Under the pieces are notes generated by a model. It ran no database searches. It worked only from the letters and a program-made list of their open reading frames with translations, and had not been told where the DNA came from. From an uncultured Clostridia bacterium (GTDB lineage Bacteria > Bacillota > Clostridia > Oscillospirales > Ruminococcaceae), in contig CALZUA010000022.1 in NCBI GenBank assembly GCA_945829235.1, positions 1 to 53,903 on the forward strand: a stretch of DNA of 53,903 nt, given 5' to 3'. Position numbers and translations under genes: made by a program. Below, piece by piece: positions 24,563-34,270 of the stretch. The first letter of the stretch is position 1, and every line of letters starts with the position of its first letter.

Positions 24563-26233
24563 TTATTTCCTGAAATCCTTATCCTTGTCGTTTTCGCGTA
24601 TCTCAACGCGGCGGATTTTCCCGCTGATGGTCTTGGGAAGCTCCTTGACAAACTCGACAACTCTCGGGTATTTGTAAGGCGCGGTGTTCTTTTTAACGTG
24701 ATTCTGGATATCAACCTTCAGCTCCTCGGTTGGCTCATAGCCGTCCGTCAACACAATCGTTGCCTTGACAACCTCGCCGCGTATCGGGTGCGGAACACCT
24801 GTAACCGCGCACTCCAGAACAGCCGGGTGAGTAACGAGAACCGACTCAATCTCAAACGGGCCAATGCGATATCCGCTTGACTTGATAACATCATCGTTTC
24901 TGCCGACATACCAATAATACCCGTCCTCATCGCGTTTCGCGGTATCGCCTGTGTGGTACATTCCGTCGTGCCAAACCTTTTTGGTTGCTTCTTCGTTGTT
25001 GTAGTAACCACGGAAAAGCCCCGGCGTATGCTCATAGTCACCCTTGACAACAATCTCTCCGACAACTCCCGGCGGCACGGAATTTCCTTCCTTGTCAACC
25101 AAATCGATGTCATAAAGCGGAGTCGGCTTGCCCATAGAACCGGGCTTTGGCTTCATTCCGATGATATTTCCGATAAGGCAGGTGCTCTCGGTCTGACCGA
25201 AGCCCTCCATAAGCTCCAAGCCAGTCGCTTCCTTCCAACGATTGAAAACCTCTGCGGAAAGCGCTTCTCCTGCAATATTGCAGTATTTCAGACTCGACAA
25301 ATCGTATTTTTCAAGACCTGCGTTGATGAAAAATCTGTACATTGTCGGCGGCGCGCAGAACGTGGTGATTTTGTATTTCTCCATTATCGCGAGCATATTC
25401 TCGGGGATAAACTTGTCAAAATCGTACACGAAAACGCACGTTCCCATTGCGAGTTGTCCGTAGAGCTTGCCCCAAGCGGATTTTGCCCAGCCCGAGTCGG
25501 ATACCGTGAGGTGTATTCCGTTCGGGCAAACCTTTTGCCAGTGCTTTGCAGTCTGAATGTGCGCGAGAGCAAGTGTATGGTCGTGGATTGCCATTTTCGG
25601 ATAACCCGTTGTGCCGCTCGTGAAATACAGCAGGAAAATCTCGTCCGCTTTTGTCGGTATTCTTTCAAGCGTGTCGGGATATTTCTCAATCTCCTCGTCA
25701 AACGAAAGCCAGCCTTCTTTTGAGCCGTTTACGATAAACTTGCACTTGAGGTCACCGGCGGTCTTTTTGTCGGCAGCGTCAATAAAGTCGCACACCTCGC
25801 CGTCGTGCGTCGCGACAACGCCTTTAACATCGGCGGCGTCCATTCTGTACACAAAATCCTTGACGGTCAAAAGATAGGTCGCGGGAATAGCAATTGCGCC
25901 TATTTTTATCAGCGCCATCATCGTGTACCAGAACTGATAGTGGCGCTTCATAACGAGAATAACGTGGTCGCCCTTTTTGATGCCGTGCGCCAGAAACATA
26001 TTCGCCGCCTTGTTTGACAGCCTTGACAAGTCCCCGTAGGTGAATGTTTTCTCGTTTCCCTTGAGGTCAACCCACATAACCGCGCGGCGATTGGGTTCCA
26101 TTTCCGCATATTTATCTATAATGTCATACCCGAAATTGAAGTTCTCGGGAAACTTTATACCAAATTTTTTCAAGCTCCCGTCTTCGTTGTATTCCTCTGT
26201 AACGAAATTGAGATGATATGACTCAACATCCAT
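24563..26233 (-). CDS. AMP-forming acyl-CoA synthetase (medium-chain/ACSM-like)
   Basis: A 556-residue ANL-superfamily adenylating enzyme that activates a carboxylic acid as acyl-AMP and then acyl-CoA. Core motif A3 is Y-F-T-S-G-T-T-G-Y-P-K-M, A5 G-F-G-Q-T-E, A7 Y-H-T-G-D, A8 Y-R-I-G-P-F-E-I-E-S, and the catalytic Lys lies in P-K-T-I-S-G-K-I-R-R near the C terminus. The D-S-G-W-A-K-S-A-W-G segment is typical of acetyl/medium-chain acyl-CoA synthetases (ACSM-like). It might supply a starter acyl group to the nearby ketosynthase locus, but that is only inferred from proximity. GAAAG lies close to the ATG at 26233. Confidence 0.9.
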   Translation of the reverse strand: MDVESYHLNFVTEEYNEDGSLKKFGIKFPENFNFGYDIIDKYAEMEPNRRAVMWVDLKGNEKTFTYGDLSRLSNKAANMFLAHGIKKGDHVILVMKRHYQFWYTMMALIKIGAIAIPATYLLTVKDFVYRMDAADVKGVVATHDGEVCDFIDAADKKTAGDLKCKFIVNGSKEGWLSFDEEIEKYPDTLERIPTKADEIFLLYFTSGTTGYPKMAIHDHTLALAHIQTAKHWQKVCPNGIHLTVSDSGWAKSAWGKLYGQLAMGTCVFVYDFDKFIPENMLAIMEKYKITTFCAPPTMYRFFINAGLEKYDLSSLKYCNIAGEALSAEVFNRWKEATGLELMEGFGQTESTCLIGNIIGMKPKPGSMGKPTPLYDIDLVDKEGNSVPPGVVGEIVVKGDYEHTPGLFRGYYNNEEATKKVWHDGMYHTGDTAKRDEDGYYWYVGRNDDVIKSSGYRIGPFEIESVLVTHPAVLECAVTGVPHPIRGEVVKATIVLTDGYEPTEELKVDIQNHVKKNTAPYKYPRVVEFVKELPKTISGKIRRVEIRENDKDKDFRK

Positions 26234-26450
26234 TCTTTCAAAAATTCCCTTCCATAATTAGCGGCTTTTGCCCAGTTGTGTATAATACCGCTATTATCCA
26301 TTATAATACAATACACTATATTTGTCAAGGTTTGGAATATGAAAATTATGTGTAATTTTCAAGTGGAATATGTGTTTAAGGTACAAAGTGTGATAAAATT
26401 ATACAAAAATGTTTCAAGGGTGAACACAAGAAAAAATTTGCGGGATAGGG

Positions 26451-26479
26451 TTGAAATTTTGGCTGAAATGTGGTAGAAT
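26451..26479 (+). promoter_or_regulatory. Promoter of rnpB
   Basis: TTGAAA (26451-26456) and TAGAAT (26474-26479) are 17 bases apart; the RNA starts about 10 bases downstream. Confidence 0.85.
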
Positions 26480-26489
26480 AGTAAGGTAA

Positions 26490-26847
26490 TGAACGCTGTT
26501 CGTTATATAATCACGGCGCGTGGGAACGTGCTGAGGAAAGTCCGGGCATCACAGAGCAGGGTAGCTGATAACGTCAGCCGAGGGCGACCTTAGGGCTAGT
26601 GCAACAGAGATATACCGCCGTGACTGCTTGCAGTCACAGCAAGGGTGGAAAGGCGAGGTAAGAGCTCACCGGAGTTCGGGAGACCGAACTGCCATGTAAA
26701 CCCTATCCGATGCAACGCCGATTGGTACGGGGAGCAACGCGTCTGCTCGGCGCGCCTCGTTTAAGGCGGCTTGACTCTTTCGGTGACGAAAGAGCTAGAT
26801 AGATGATTATACACGACAGAACCCGGCTTATCGATGAACAGCGTTTT
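26490..26847 (+). ncRNA. rnpB: RNase P RNA
   Basis: The catalytic RNA that matures tRNA 5' ends. Diagnostic conserved segments are present in order: GAGGAAAGTCCGGGC, AGGGCTAGTGCAACAGAGA, ATACCGCC, AAGGGTGGAAAGGCG, GGTAAGAGCTCACCG, and near the 3' end ACAGAACCCGGCTTATCG. The ends pair: AACGCTGTTC (26492-26501) with GAACAGCGTT (26836-26845). Length is about 358 nt. It lies immediately downstream of its own promoter and upstream of the repeat mosaic. Confidence 0.97.
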
Positions 26848-26938
26848 GTTACATTTTCACGATTATTGGCTTGCTCCTTGCAATTGGCTTGGGGCATTTT
26901 TTGTGCTTTTGGTTTTGTTCAACAGTACCGCTTTACCT

Positions 26939-27320
26939 TTTGAACAACTTTTTCGCGAGCTTCTTGCTTTTCCGCTTGGAACAGCTCGGCTCGTTCAACA
27001 ACTTTTTCGCGAACAGCACCGGATTTGCGAAAAATCCCGCACCACTATTGCAAATAGGGGTGGGCTTCTGCGAAGCCTTGGCATTTTCGGCGGCATCGAA
27101 CCGCCGAAAATGCGCGGGTGCAGTCACGCGCGAGGATTGAGAAATTGATAAGTATGATTAGCGTGACTGCACCCGCTCTTTTGCCGAGTCTTACCGTTGG
27201 GCTGGCTTTGCGAGGGGTGCGGGCGATTTTTCGGGCATCGAACCCGAAAAATCGCGCGGGTGCAGTCACGCTCCGTTGTTAGAGAAAATCACCGGATTGT
27301 GAAGCGTGACTGCACCCGCC
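26939..27320. repeat. Hairpin-repeat mosaic downstream of rnpB (no gene)
   Basis: An approximately 20-base word, T-AACAACTTTTTCGCGA, occurs at about 26940 and 26996. It is followed by two composite modules. Module 1: the 13-bp hairpin GCATTTTCGGCGG-CATCGAA-CCGCCGAAAATGC (27081-27113), then the arms GCGGGTGCAGTCACGC (27114-27129) and GCGTGACTGCACCCGC (27161-27176). Module 2: GCGATTTTTCGGG-CATCGAA-CCCGAAAAATCGC (27223-27255), then the same 16-base arms at 27256-27271 and 27304-27319. The loop CATCGAA and the outer arms are identical, while the inner stems differ in sequence but remain paired. No coding sequence is supported. Confidence 0.75.
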
Positions 27321-27456
27321 TGTTAAGATAAGTTTGCGAAATGGGATTTGCGAATTTTTTTGCGTTCGCAAAAAAAATTTGGCAATGGTTGCTTACTGGA
27401 TTTCAAGTCGGTTTGTATACCATTAGTTTGCGAAAACGTCATTTTTTATGATTTTA

Positions 27457-27534
27457 CGCTTCGCTCCAGTAATTACGCTTCGCTCCAGTGCCTCCGGCGG
27501 CTTAAAAACTTTTTCTGAAGAAAAAGTTTTTAAG
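27457..27534. repeat. Copies of the dispersed repeat and a long perfect hairpin
   Basis: CGCTTCGCTCCAGTA (27457-27471) and CGCTTCGCTCCAGTG (27476-27490) are inverse-orientation relatives of the 15-mer at 6902. They are followed by a perfect 15-bp hairpin, CTTAAAAACTTTTTC-TGAA-GAAAAAGTTTTTAAG (27501-27534). Confidence 0.7.
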
Positions 27535-27581
27535 AATTTCAAAAAGACTTTTTTCGCTTCGCGATAAACTTTTAGTATGCA

Positions 27582-27612
27582 AATTGCCCCTCGCTTCTCG
27601 CAAGGGGCAATT
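27582..27612 (-). terminator. Terminator of groESL
   Basis: AATTGCCCCT (27582-27591) pairs with AGGGGCAATT (27603-27612), located 38 bases beyond the groEL stop. Confidence 0.8.
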
Positions 27613-27649
27613 CTTATTTATCACAATTATGCGTTTCAGCGGAACAATC

Positions 27650-29323
<1,674 letters not shown>

Positions 29324-29713
29324 TTACTTTTTAGCTGCGGCTTTTTTAGCAGCGGGCTTTTTTGCTGCAGCTTTAGCAGCGGGTTTCTTTGCAACGGCTT
29401 TAGCGGCGGGCTTTTTTGCCTCGGCTACTTCTTCAACAACCGCGAGAATATCGTCCTGCTTAACGATTGAGTACTCAACGCCGTCAACCTTAACTTCCGT
29501 ACCCGCGTACTTGCTGATGAGCACCTTCTCGCCAACCTTAACGAACATCTTGACTTCGTTTCCGTCAACCATTCCGCCGGGTCCAACCGCCACGATTTCC
29601 GCGATGGACGGCTTTTCCTGAGCAGCTGCCGTGAGGATAATACCGCTCTTGGTTGTTTCCTCCGCCTCGACTGCCTTGATAACAACTCTGTCTGCCAAAG
29701 GTCTGATTGTCAT
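29324..29713 (-). CDS. groES: 10 kDa co-chaperonin GroES with a Lys/Ala/Pro-rich C-terminal extension
   Basis: Residues 1-95 are a normal GroES: I-R-P-L-A-D-R-V-V-I, mobile loop around E-E-T-T-K-S-G-I-I-L, and D-D-I-L-A-V at the end of the fold. The usual protein stops here at about 95 residues. This one continues for 34 residues (96-129) built from K-K-P-A-A-K-A repeats, with no acidic residues after position 98. The extension resembles histone H1 or bacterial HU/RNA-binding tails and would project from the dome of the heptamer. The reading frame is intact; the tail is coded with repetitive GCxxCGGGCTTTTTT-type DNA on the plus strand. It is the first gene of groESL behind CIRCE. Confidence 0.95.
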   Translation of the reverse strand: MTIRPLADRVVIKAVEAEETTKSGIILTAAAQEKPSIAEIVAVGPGGMVDGNEVKMFVKVGEKVLISKYAGTEVKVDGVEYSIVKQDDILAVVEEVAEAKKPAAKAVAKKPAAKAAAKKPAAKKAAAKK

Positions 29714-29801
29714 AATTTATTTCCTCCTAATAAAATTTTCCTTTATTTCAACCCGTTTTCTCGGGCGTGTCGCTCTGAATTTTTATTGCCGTTTAAGCGA
29801 C

Positions 29802-29828
29802 TTAGCACTCAATCTCTCTGAGTGCTAA
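29802..29828 (-). promoter_or_regulatory. CIRCE operator (HrcA site)
   Basis: TTAGCACTC, nine bases, GAGTGCTAA is the perfect CIRCE inverted repeat. HrcA represses heat-shock genes through it and releases on stress. hrcA itself is not in this window. Confidence 0.98.
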
Positions 29829-29832
29829 TTAT

Positions 29833-29860
29833 ATTTTAACCCATATTTGAAAAAAATCAA
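29833..29860 (-). promoter_or_regulatory. groESL promoter
   Basis: On the minus strand TTGATT (29855-29860) and TAAAAT (29833-29838) are 16 bases apart. CIRCE begins 4 bases downstream, over the start site. The remaining 348-base gap to the next gene holds only this promoter and the divergent one at 29988. Confidence 0.75.
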
Positions 29861-29987
29861 GTGGTAATTAACAATTTTTCGCAACTTTTGTATATTTGCA
29901 TAAAGAAACATTTTTTCGATATTGCCTTCTTGGTTATTTTAACATAAATTTTGATTATTATTTGACCATAATTTTGTTTAATACATA

Positions 29988-30016
29988 TTGAAATATACGA
30001 AAAAATATGTTATACT
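29988..30016 (+). promoter_or_regulatory. Promoter of the unknown gene pair
   Basis: TTGAAA (29988-29993) and TATACT (30011-30016) are separated by 17 bases. Confidence 0.75.
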
Positions 30017-30061
30017 AAAAATGTAAATTTCAGTTCTATTATTTATAATGAGGTGATTTTT

Positions 30062-30409
30062 ATGTTCGGTTTGTCGAAGAAAAACAAGCTCTCCGATGAG
30101 GAAAAGCACGCGCTAACTCTGCCGAAAACCAAGAAGGTGCAGTTTAACCCGTTTCCGCTTTCCCGCGTTGAAAACGAGCTTAACACCGACATTACCGCGG
30201 TTTTGAGCTACACGCCCGCCAACTATTACGCCTCAAAGGACAATTATTTGCAGTGCGTTTTCTATTTCACCGAGGACTATTCCGAGGTTTATATGCAGTT
30301 TGAAAACCGCGTGGACGATGTGTTGAAGGGCAAAACCAAAATGTGGAAAATCGACAAGGTTTTGTTCAGGGATATTTTGCGGAAATTCGGACAGCAAATT
30401 CAGATATAA
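30062..30409 (+). CDS. Small cytoplasmic protein, unknown function
   Basis: A 115-residue protein without signal or membrane segments: a basic N terminus (K-K-N-K-L and K-T-K-K-V-Q-F-N-P-F-P), then a mixed alpha/beta part with L-S-Y-T-P-A-N-Y-Y and a C-terminal basic helix. I do not recognise a family. GAGGTGA precedes the ATG at 30062; GTG at 30053 lies inside that site. It has its own promoter and stands 46 bases ahead of the DUF6882-like gene, likely in one transcript. Confidence 0.7.
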   Translation: MFGLSKKNKLSDEEKHALTLPKTKKVQFNPFPLSRVENELNTDITAVLSYTPANYYASKDNYLQCVFYFTEDYSEVYMQFENRVDDVLKGKTKMWKIDKVLFRDILRKFGQQIQI

Positions 30410-30455
30410 GGCGGTGCCGTTTGTTTCGCGGCTTGCGTCTTGAAAAGGAGCAGGA

Positions 30456-31160
30456 ATGGAAAAAATCAGTATCTTAACAACGCCCGTCCCGTTCGATAAA
30501 AGCGATTATCTGAGCCTTTTGTCGCTGTCGGTCGGCGCGGCGATTTCACGGCAGAAGAAAATGGGCGAGCTGGTTATCGGCGCAAGCGGCTGGAATGTTG
30601 ACGTGAGAAACCGCCGCATAAAGTTCGGCGAAAACGAGTTTGACTGCGGGATAATCGGCTCGGAGAGCTATCAGAGCAACACTTGGCTTTGGGGCTGGGC
30701 AAACACGGAAAGCGGCGTGCCTGAGATTTGCTTTGCGCCGTCAAGACGTGCAAAGCGAAATCTTCCCGAATGCGCGGAGTTCAGTACGGGTAAATTTATG
30801 CTCGATGAAATTCACACGGGGCACAATCTCTCGATGATAACGGTTTCCGCGTCCGAGAAAAACGCTTGCTATTACCGTTGCCCGTATGACGGCGGAGCGC
30901 TTTTTGTGCAGATTGATGGCTTGCCCGAGAGCGTGTTTGCACCGATTTCTCTCGATGACCTCGCGCGCGAGTTTCTCGAAATCATCGGCTCGTTTTACTG
31001 CGACCACAAGCTGACGGCGGCGGGTTTCCTCCACCAAAACGGCTGTTCCTTCGAGGACGGCGGCGATTATATTTCAGCATCGGACGGTGCGAGAACGCTG
31101 CGGTTTGATTTCGAGAACGTGGACGAGCTGTTTCGCGTTGTCAACATTTCTTTACAATAA
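30456..31160 (+). CDS. DUF6882-like protein, unknown function
   Basis: A 234-residue protein with the motif T-W-L-W-G-W-A-N at about residues 74-81, which I associate with DUF6882, a family with no known function. Upstream of it is G-I-I-G-S-E-S-Y-Q-S-N, downstream are several beta strands and Cys-rich segments. It is cytoplasmic, with no signal peptide. AAAAGGAG precedes the ATG. The stop is only about 15 bases before the start of the first small-RNA repeat unit. Confidence 0.65.
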   Translation: MEKISILTTPVPFDKSDYLSLLSLSVGAAISRQKKMGELVIGASGWNVDVRNRRIKFGENEFDCGIIGSESYQSNTWLWGWANTESGVPEICFAPSRRAKRNLPECAEFSTGKFMLDEIHTGHNLSMITVSASEKNACYYRCPYDGGALFVQIDGLPESVFAPISLDDLAREFLEIIGSFYCDHKLTAAGFLHQNGCSFEDGGDYISASDGARTLRFDFENVDELFRVVNISLQ

Positions 31161-31192
31161 TTTCACAAGATTTTCACGCGAAAAACTTTGTC

Positions 31193-31220
31193 TTGTCATA
31201 AAAAGCTGTTATTATATAAC
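31193..31220 (+). promoter_or_regulatory. Promoter of twin small RNA copy 1
   Basis: TTGTCA (31193-31198) and TATAAC (31215-31220) are 16 bases apart. The upstream element TTTCACGCGAAAAACTTT (31172-31189) is conserved in copy 2. Confidence 0.7.
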
Positions 31221-31221
31221 T

Positions 31222-31335
31222 GTAATAAGCAAGCAGAGCTTATTACCGAAACATTGCCAACCACCCTTTTCATAAATTACCAACCAAGCGTTACAGCCTC
31301 GGGGAGTCTTCCTCGGGGCTGTAATGCTTTTTTAT
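31222..31335 (+). ncRNA. Candidate small RNA, copy 1
   Basis: About 110 nt. It begins with a perfect 9-bp hairpin GTAATAAGC/GCTTATTAC (31222-31246). An unpaired C-rich stretch follows, containing CCAACCACCC and ACCAACC (31256-31287). It ends in a strong hairpin TTACAGCCTCGGGGA/TCCTCGGGGCTGTAA (31291-31324) with a T6 run shortly after. No start codon or open frame is present. 54 bases (31252-31305) are identical to copy 2, while the two hairpin loops differ. The layout of hairpin, C-rich seed and terminator is that of a base-pairing regulatory RNA. Confidence 0.7.
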
Positions 31336-31399
31336 GACAATGAATTGCGAAATTTTTATCAGCTGAATTTCACCAACATTTCACGCGAAAAACTTTATC

Positions 31400-31427
31400 T
31401 TGTCATAAAAACCTGTTATTATATAAA
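31400..31427 (+). promoter_or_regulatory. Promoter of twin small RNA copy 2
   Basis: TTGTCA (31400-31405) and TATAAA (31422-31427) are 16 bases apart, mirroring copy 1 at a 207-base offset. Confidence 0.7.
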
Positions 31428-31428
31428 T

Positions 31429-31541
31429 GTAATAAGCAAGGGGAAATGCTTATTACAGAAGCATTGCCAACCACCCTTTTCATAAATTACCAACCAAGCG
31501 TTACAGCCTCGGGGACACGTCCTCGGGGCTGTAATGCTGTT
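31429..31541 (+). ncRNA. Candidate small RNA, copy 2
   Basis: Same architecture as copy 1: 9-bp hairpin GTAATAAGC/GCTTATTAC with a different, longer loop (AAGGGGAAAT), identical 54-base core (31462-31515), and the same end hairpin with loop CACG in place of GTCT. The T run after the hairpin is weaker (GCTGTTATAAC). It may read through towards the convergent terminator of the GH5 gene. Confidence 0.68.
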
Positions 31542-31546
31542 ATAAC

Positions 31547-31578
31547 AAAAACGGCTCGGTGAAAAGACCGAGCCGCGT
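31547..31578 (-). terminator. Terminator of the GH5 gene
   Basis: CGGCTCGGT (31552-31560) pairs with ACCGAGCCG (31567-31575) around GAAAAG; read on the minus strand it is followed by TTTTTG. Confidence 0.85.
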
Positions 31579-31582
31579 TGCT

Positions 31583-32611
31583 TTATATCATTTTAATAAG
31601 TTCATCGTAAATCGGCTTGCGGATATCGTCGATAAATCCGAAATCCATCTCCTTATACGACCACACCGAGCGCGAAATTTTCAGCTTGTCAAATGTATCG
31701 CGCATATCACGGTGCCAGCGAAGCGTGTCTTCAAGAGGCGCAACCTCAATTACACCGTATTCGCCGCAGTAAAGCGGAGCGTTCATTTTCTCGGCAAACT
31801 CGATAGCTTCCTTCATATAAAACTCGAAAAATTTCGCGTCAACGATTTCCTCGGTGTATCCGTCAAAGACCTCCCAGACCTTCTTTTCGGGGAACTGCTT
31901 TGACTTTTCGATATATTCGGCTGTCGGCGCGGGGTAAGACATAACGTAATCCGCGGGCATTCCGTCAAACCAGTACGCTTTCTGATGCGTGAAAATCAGC
32001 GGGTCATAGAGATGGAACGTGTACACAATCCTGTCGTCAAGCGGCTTTTCCAGAAGCGCAAGTCCTTTGATGCTGTTGTTGTGGATACCGCCGTAGATGA
32101 TGTAGTTTTTCGGCGCAATTTTTCTGATTTCCGTTATAACGCGCTTTGCGATTTTATTCCACGGCTCGGCAAATTCGTCATCGGTGATTTCATTCAGGAT
32201 TTCGTATGCAATTCTGTCGGATTTGTCGGCATAGCGCGCCGCAACCGCTTTCCACAAATTCACGAAAATGTCCTGATATTTCTCGTCCGAGAAGAAGCCG
32301 GTTTCCTTTTCTCCCGGGTCAAAGCAAAAGCCCATTGTCTTGTGCAGGTCGAGAATTATGTTCAAGCTGTGCTTTTCCGTCCACTCGACAGCACGGTCGA
32401 GATACTTGAAAGCGTCCGCTTTAAGCGCGCCGTTTTCGTCCAGAAGAATGTTGAAATCAAACGGCAGACGAACGTGGTCAGCACCCCAGCTAGCTATTTT
32501 CGCGATATCCTCTTCCTTGATGAAATTCTCGAGGCGGTCGAGCGAGTAGTCGCACTGCGAAAGCCAGCCGCCGAGGTTTACGCCCTTTTTAAATCCCACA
32601 AAATCCCTCAT
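31583..32611 (-). CDS. Glycoside hydrolase family 5 (cellulase-like), cytoplasmic
   Basis: A 342-residue (beta/alpha)8 GH5 retaining glycosidase. The proton donor is Glu141 in Y-E-I-L-N-E and the nucleophile Glu284 in Y-C-G-E-Y-G. The N-terminal K-K-G-V-N-L-G-G-W-L and L-D-L-H-K-T are typical GH5. No signal peptide is present, so it probably hydrolyses imported oligosaccharides rather than polymer. AGGAGG precedes the ATG, and the start is 11 bases after the lysA stop, so it is likely in the same transcript. The exact substrate (glucan, mannan or other) cannot be told. Confidence 0.88.
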   Translation of the reverse strand: MRDFVGFKKGVNLGGWLSQCDYSLDRLENFIKEEDIAKIASWGADHVRLPFDFNILLDENGALKADAFKYLDRAVEWTEKHSLNIILDLHKTMGFCFDPGEKETGFFSDEKYQDIFVNLWKAVAARYADKSDRIAYEILNEITDDEFAEPWNKIAKRVITEIRKIAPKNYIIYGGIHNNSIKGLALLEKPLDDRIVYTFHLYDPLIFTHQKAYWFDGMPADYVMSYPAPTAEYIEKSKQFPEKKVWEVFDGYTEEIVDAKFFEFYMKEAIEFAEKMNAPLYCGEYGVIEVAPLEDTLRWHRDMRDTFDKLKISRSVWSYKEMDFGFIDDIRKPIYDELIKMI

Positions 32612-32622
32612 AAGTCCTCCTG

Positions 32623-33888
32623 TTAAAGCTCGTAGTTTTTGTCTGCAAAATCAAATGTTGCGAAATAATCCGCGGGAGTTTCCGCGCGGCGGATTAACTT
32701 AACGCTTCCGTCCTCACGGAGAAGCAACTCTGCGCTTCTCAGCTTGCCGTTGTAGTTGTAGCCCATCGAGAAGCCGTGCGCGCCGGTATCATGAATTGCG
32801 AGATAATCGCCGATATCGATTTTCGGGAGCATACGGTCAACCGCAAATTTGTCGCAGTTTTCGCAAAGTCCGCCCGTGATATCATACTTGTGGTCGCAGG
32901 GAGCGTTTTCCTTTCCGAGAACCGTTATGTGGTGATAAGCGCCGTAAATTGCGGGACGCATAAGGTTTGCCGCGCACGCGTCAAGACCGATATACTCCTT
33001 ATAAATATGCTTCTCGCGTATTGCCTTTGCAATCAACATTCCGTAAGGCGCAAGCATAAATCTGCCGAGCTCCGTGAAAATCGCAACATCGCCCATTCCC
33101 GCAGGAACGAGAATTTCCTCGAATTTTTCACGAACCTTTTCGCCGATTACCGCGATATCGTTTGCGGGCTGGTCGGGCTTGTAGGGGATTCCCACGCCGC
33201 CGCTCAGGTTGATGAACGAAATCTCAACGCCCGTCTTTTCCTTGATTTCAACCGCTGTTCTGAACATAATTCCCGCAAGAGTCGGGTAGTAATCGTTTGT
33301 GAGCGTGTTGGAAGCAAGGAACGCGTGCATACCGAACTTCTTCGCGCCCTTTTCCTTGAGGATTTTGTAGCCCTCGATGATTTGGTCGTGCGTGAAGCCG
33401 TACTTCGCGTCCTTCGGCGTGTCCATTACATTCGGAGAACCGTCCGTCTTGAACTCACCGCCGGGGTTATAGCGGCAGCAAATCGTTTCGGGAATACCGG
33501 TGAGCTTGTCGAGAACGTCAATATGCGTGAAATCATCGAGGTTGATGATTGCGCCAAGCTCGAACGCTTTCTTGAAATCAGCGTCGGGCGTTGCGTTTGA
33601 CGAGAACATAATGTCGTGCTCTTTCGCGCCAACATCGTCCGAAAGCATAAGCTCGGTGTACGAGGAGCAGTCAAATCCGCAGCCCTCGCTCTGCAAAATC
33701 TTCATAATAAACGGGTTCGGGGTAGCCTTAACCGCGAAATACTCGCGGAAACCCTTGTTCCAAGAAAACGCCGCCTTGAGCCGGCGCGCGTTTTCGCGAA
33801 TACCCTTTTCATCGTAGATGTGAAAAGGCGTGGGATAAGTTTTGGTTATCTCTTCGATTTGTTCTTTGGTCACAAATGGGGTTTTCAT
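32623..33888 (-). CDS. lysA: Diaminopimelate decarboxylase
   Basis: A PLP enzyme that decarboxylates meso-diaminopimelate to L-lysine in the last step of lysine synthesis. It has 421 residues in the fold type III (alanine racemase-like) family. The PLP lysine is in Y-F-A-V-K-A-T-P near residue 54, S-G-G-V-G-I is the glycine-rich loop, and the DAP-specific C-terminal motif is C-E-N-C-D-K-F-A-V-D-R followed by H-D-T-G-A-H. Related carboxynorspermidine or ornithine decarboxylases lack this set. ATG 33888 follows GAAAGGAC; an in-frame extension upstream to 33924 has no support. Confidence 0.85.
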   Translation of the reverse strand: MKTPFVTKEQIEEITKTYPTPFHIYDEKGIRENARRLKAAFSWNKGFREYFAVKATPNPFIMKILQSEGCGFDCSSYTELMLSDDVGAKEHDIMFSSNATPDADFKKAFELGAIINLDDFTHIDVLDKLTGIPETICCRYNPGGEFKTDGSPNVMDTPKDAKYGFTHDQIIEGYKILKEKGAKKFGMHAFLASNTLTNDYYPTLAGIMFRTAVEIKEKTGVEISFINLSGGVGIPYKPDQPANDIAVIGEKVREKFEEILVPAGMGDVAIFTELGRFMLAPYGMLIAKAIREKHIYKEYIGLDACAANLMRPAIYGAYHHITVLGKENAPCDHKYDITGGLCENCDKFAVDRMLPKIDIGDYLAIHDTGAHGFSMGYNYNGKLRSAELLLREDGSVKLIRRAETPADYFATFDFADKNYEL

Positions 33889-33923
33889 AGAAAAAAGTCC
33901 TTTCTTTGTTTTCGGGCGGTGCA

Positions 33924-34253
33924 TTACGCTATTATCGGCAGTGACAGCACAAAAATTGCCGCCATCAGAATCGTTTTCGCGATAATCAACCCGCGGCGAG
34001 CTTTTCTGAACGAGGCTTCGGAGATATTTTCGGGCTTGTCGAACAGGTTCGTGTGTTGCGGGAAGACCGAGCAGATTGTGAACAAGCCGTAAACTATCAT
34101 CAAAACCACAAGCAGGATTGAGTTCCCGCCGTCCGTTTGTCCGAGCGCCATCGGCGTTATCATCGCCGATGCAAATATTGCCGCCGTGCCTGCGCAGGCA
34201 ACCTCGGCGATTTTCTCGCCGTGCGTATAGGTCAGCTTATCCGGAATAACCAT
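33924..34253 (-). CDS. Small membrane protein, unknown function
   Basis: A 109-residue protein with three predicted membrane segments (about 17-38, 45-63, 88-107) and a charged cytoplasmic loop F-P-Q-H-T-N-L-F, then R-K-A-R-R. The loop and the last helix resemble clostridial membrane proteins of unknown function. AAAGGAGC lies 9 bases before the ATG. It is the first gene of the likely lysA-GH5 transcript and its promoter carries DtxR-like operator sequences. Confidence 0.7.
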   Translation of the reverse strand: MVIPDKLTYTHGEKIAEVACAGTAAIFASAMITPMALGQTDGGNSILLVVLMIVYGLFTICSVFPQHTNLFDKPENISEASFRKARRGLIIAKTILMAAIFVLSLPIIA

Positions 34254-34270
34254 AATGCACTTGCTCCTTT

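Noticed and set aside
26848-27320. Small hydrophobic open frames downstream of rnpB
   Set aside because: They run through inverted repeats and have no ribosome binding site or coding bias.
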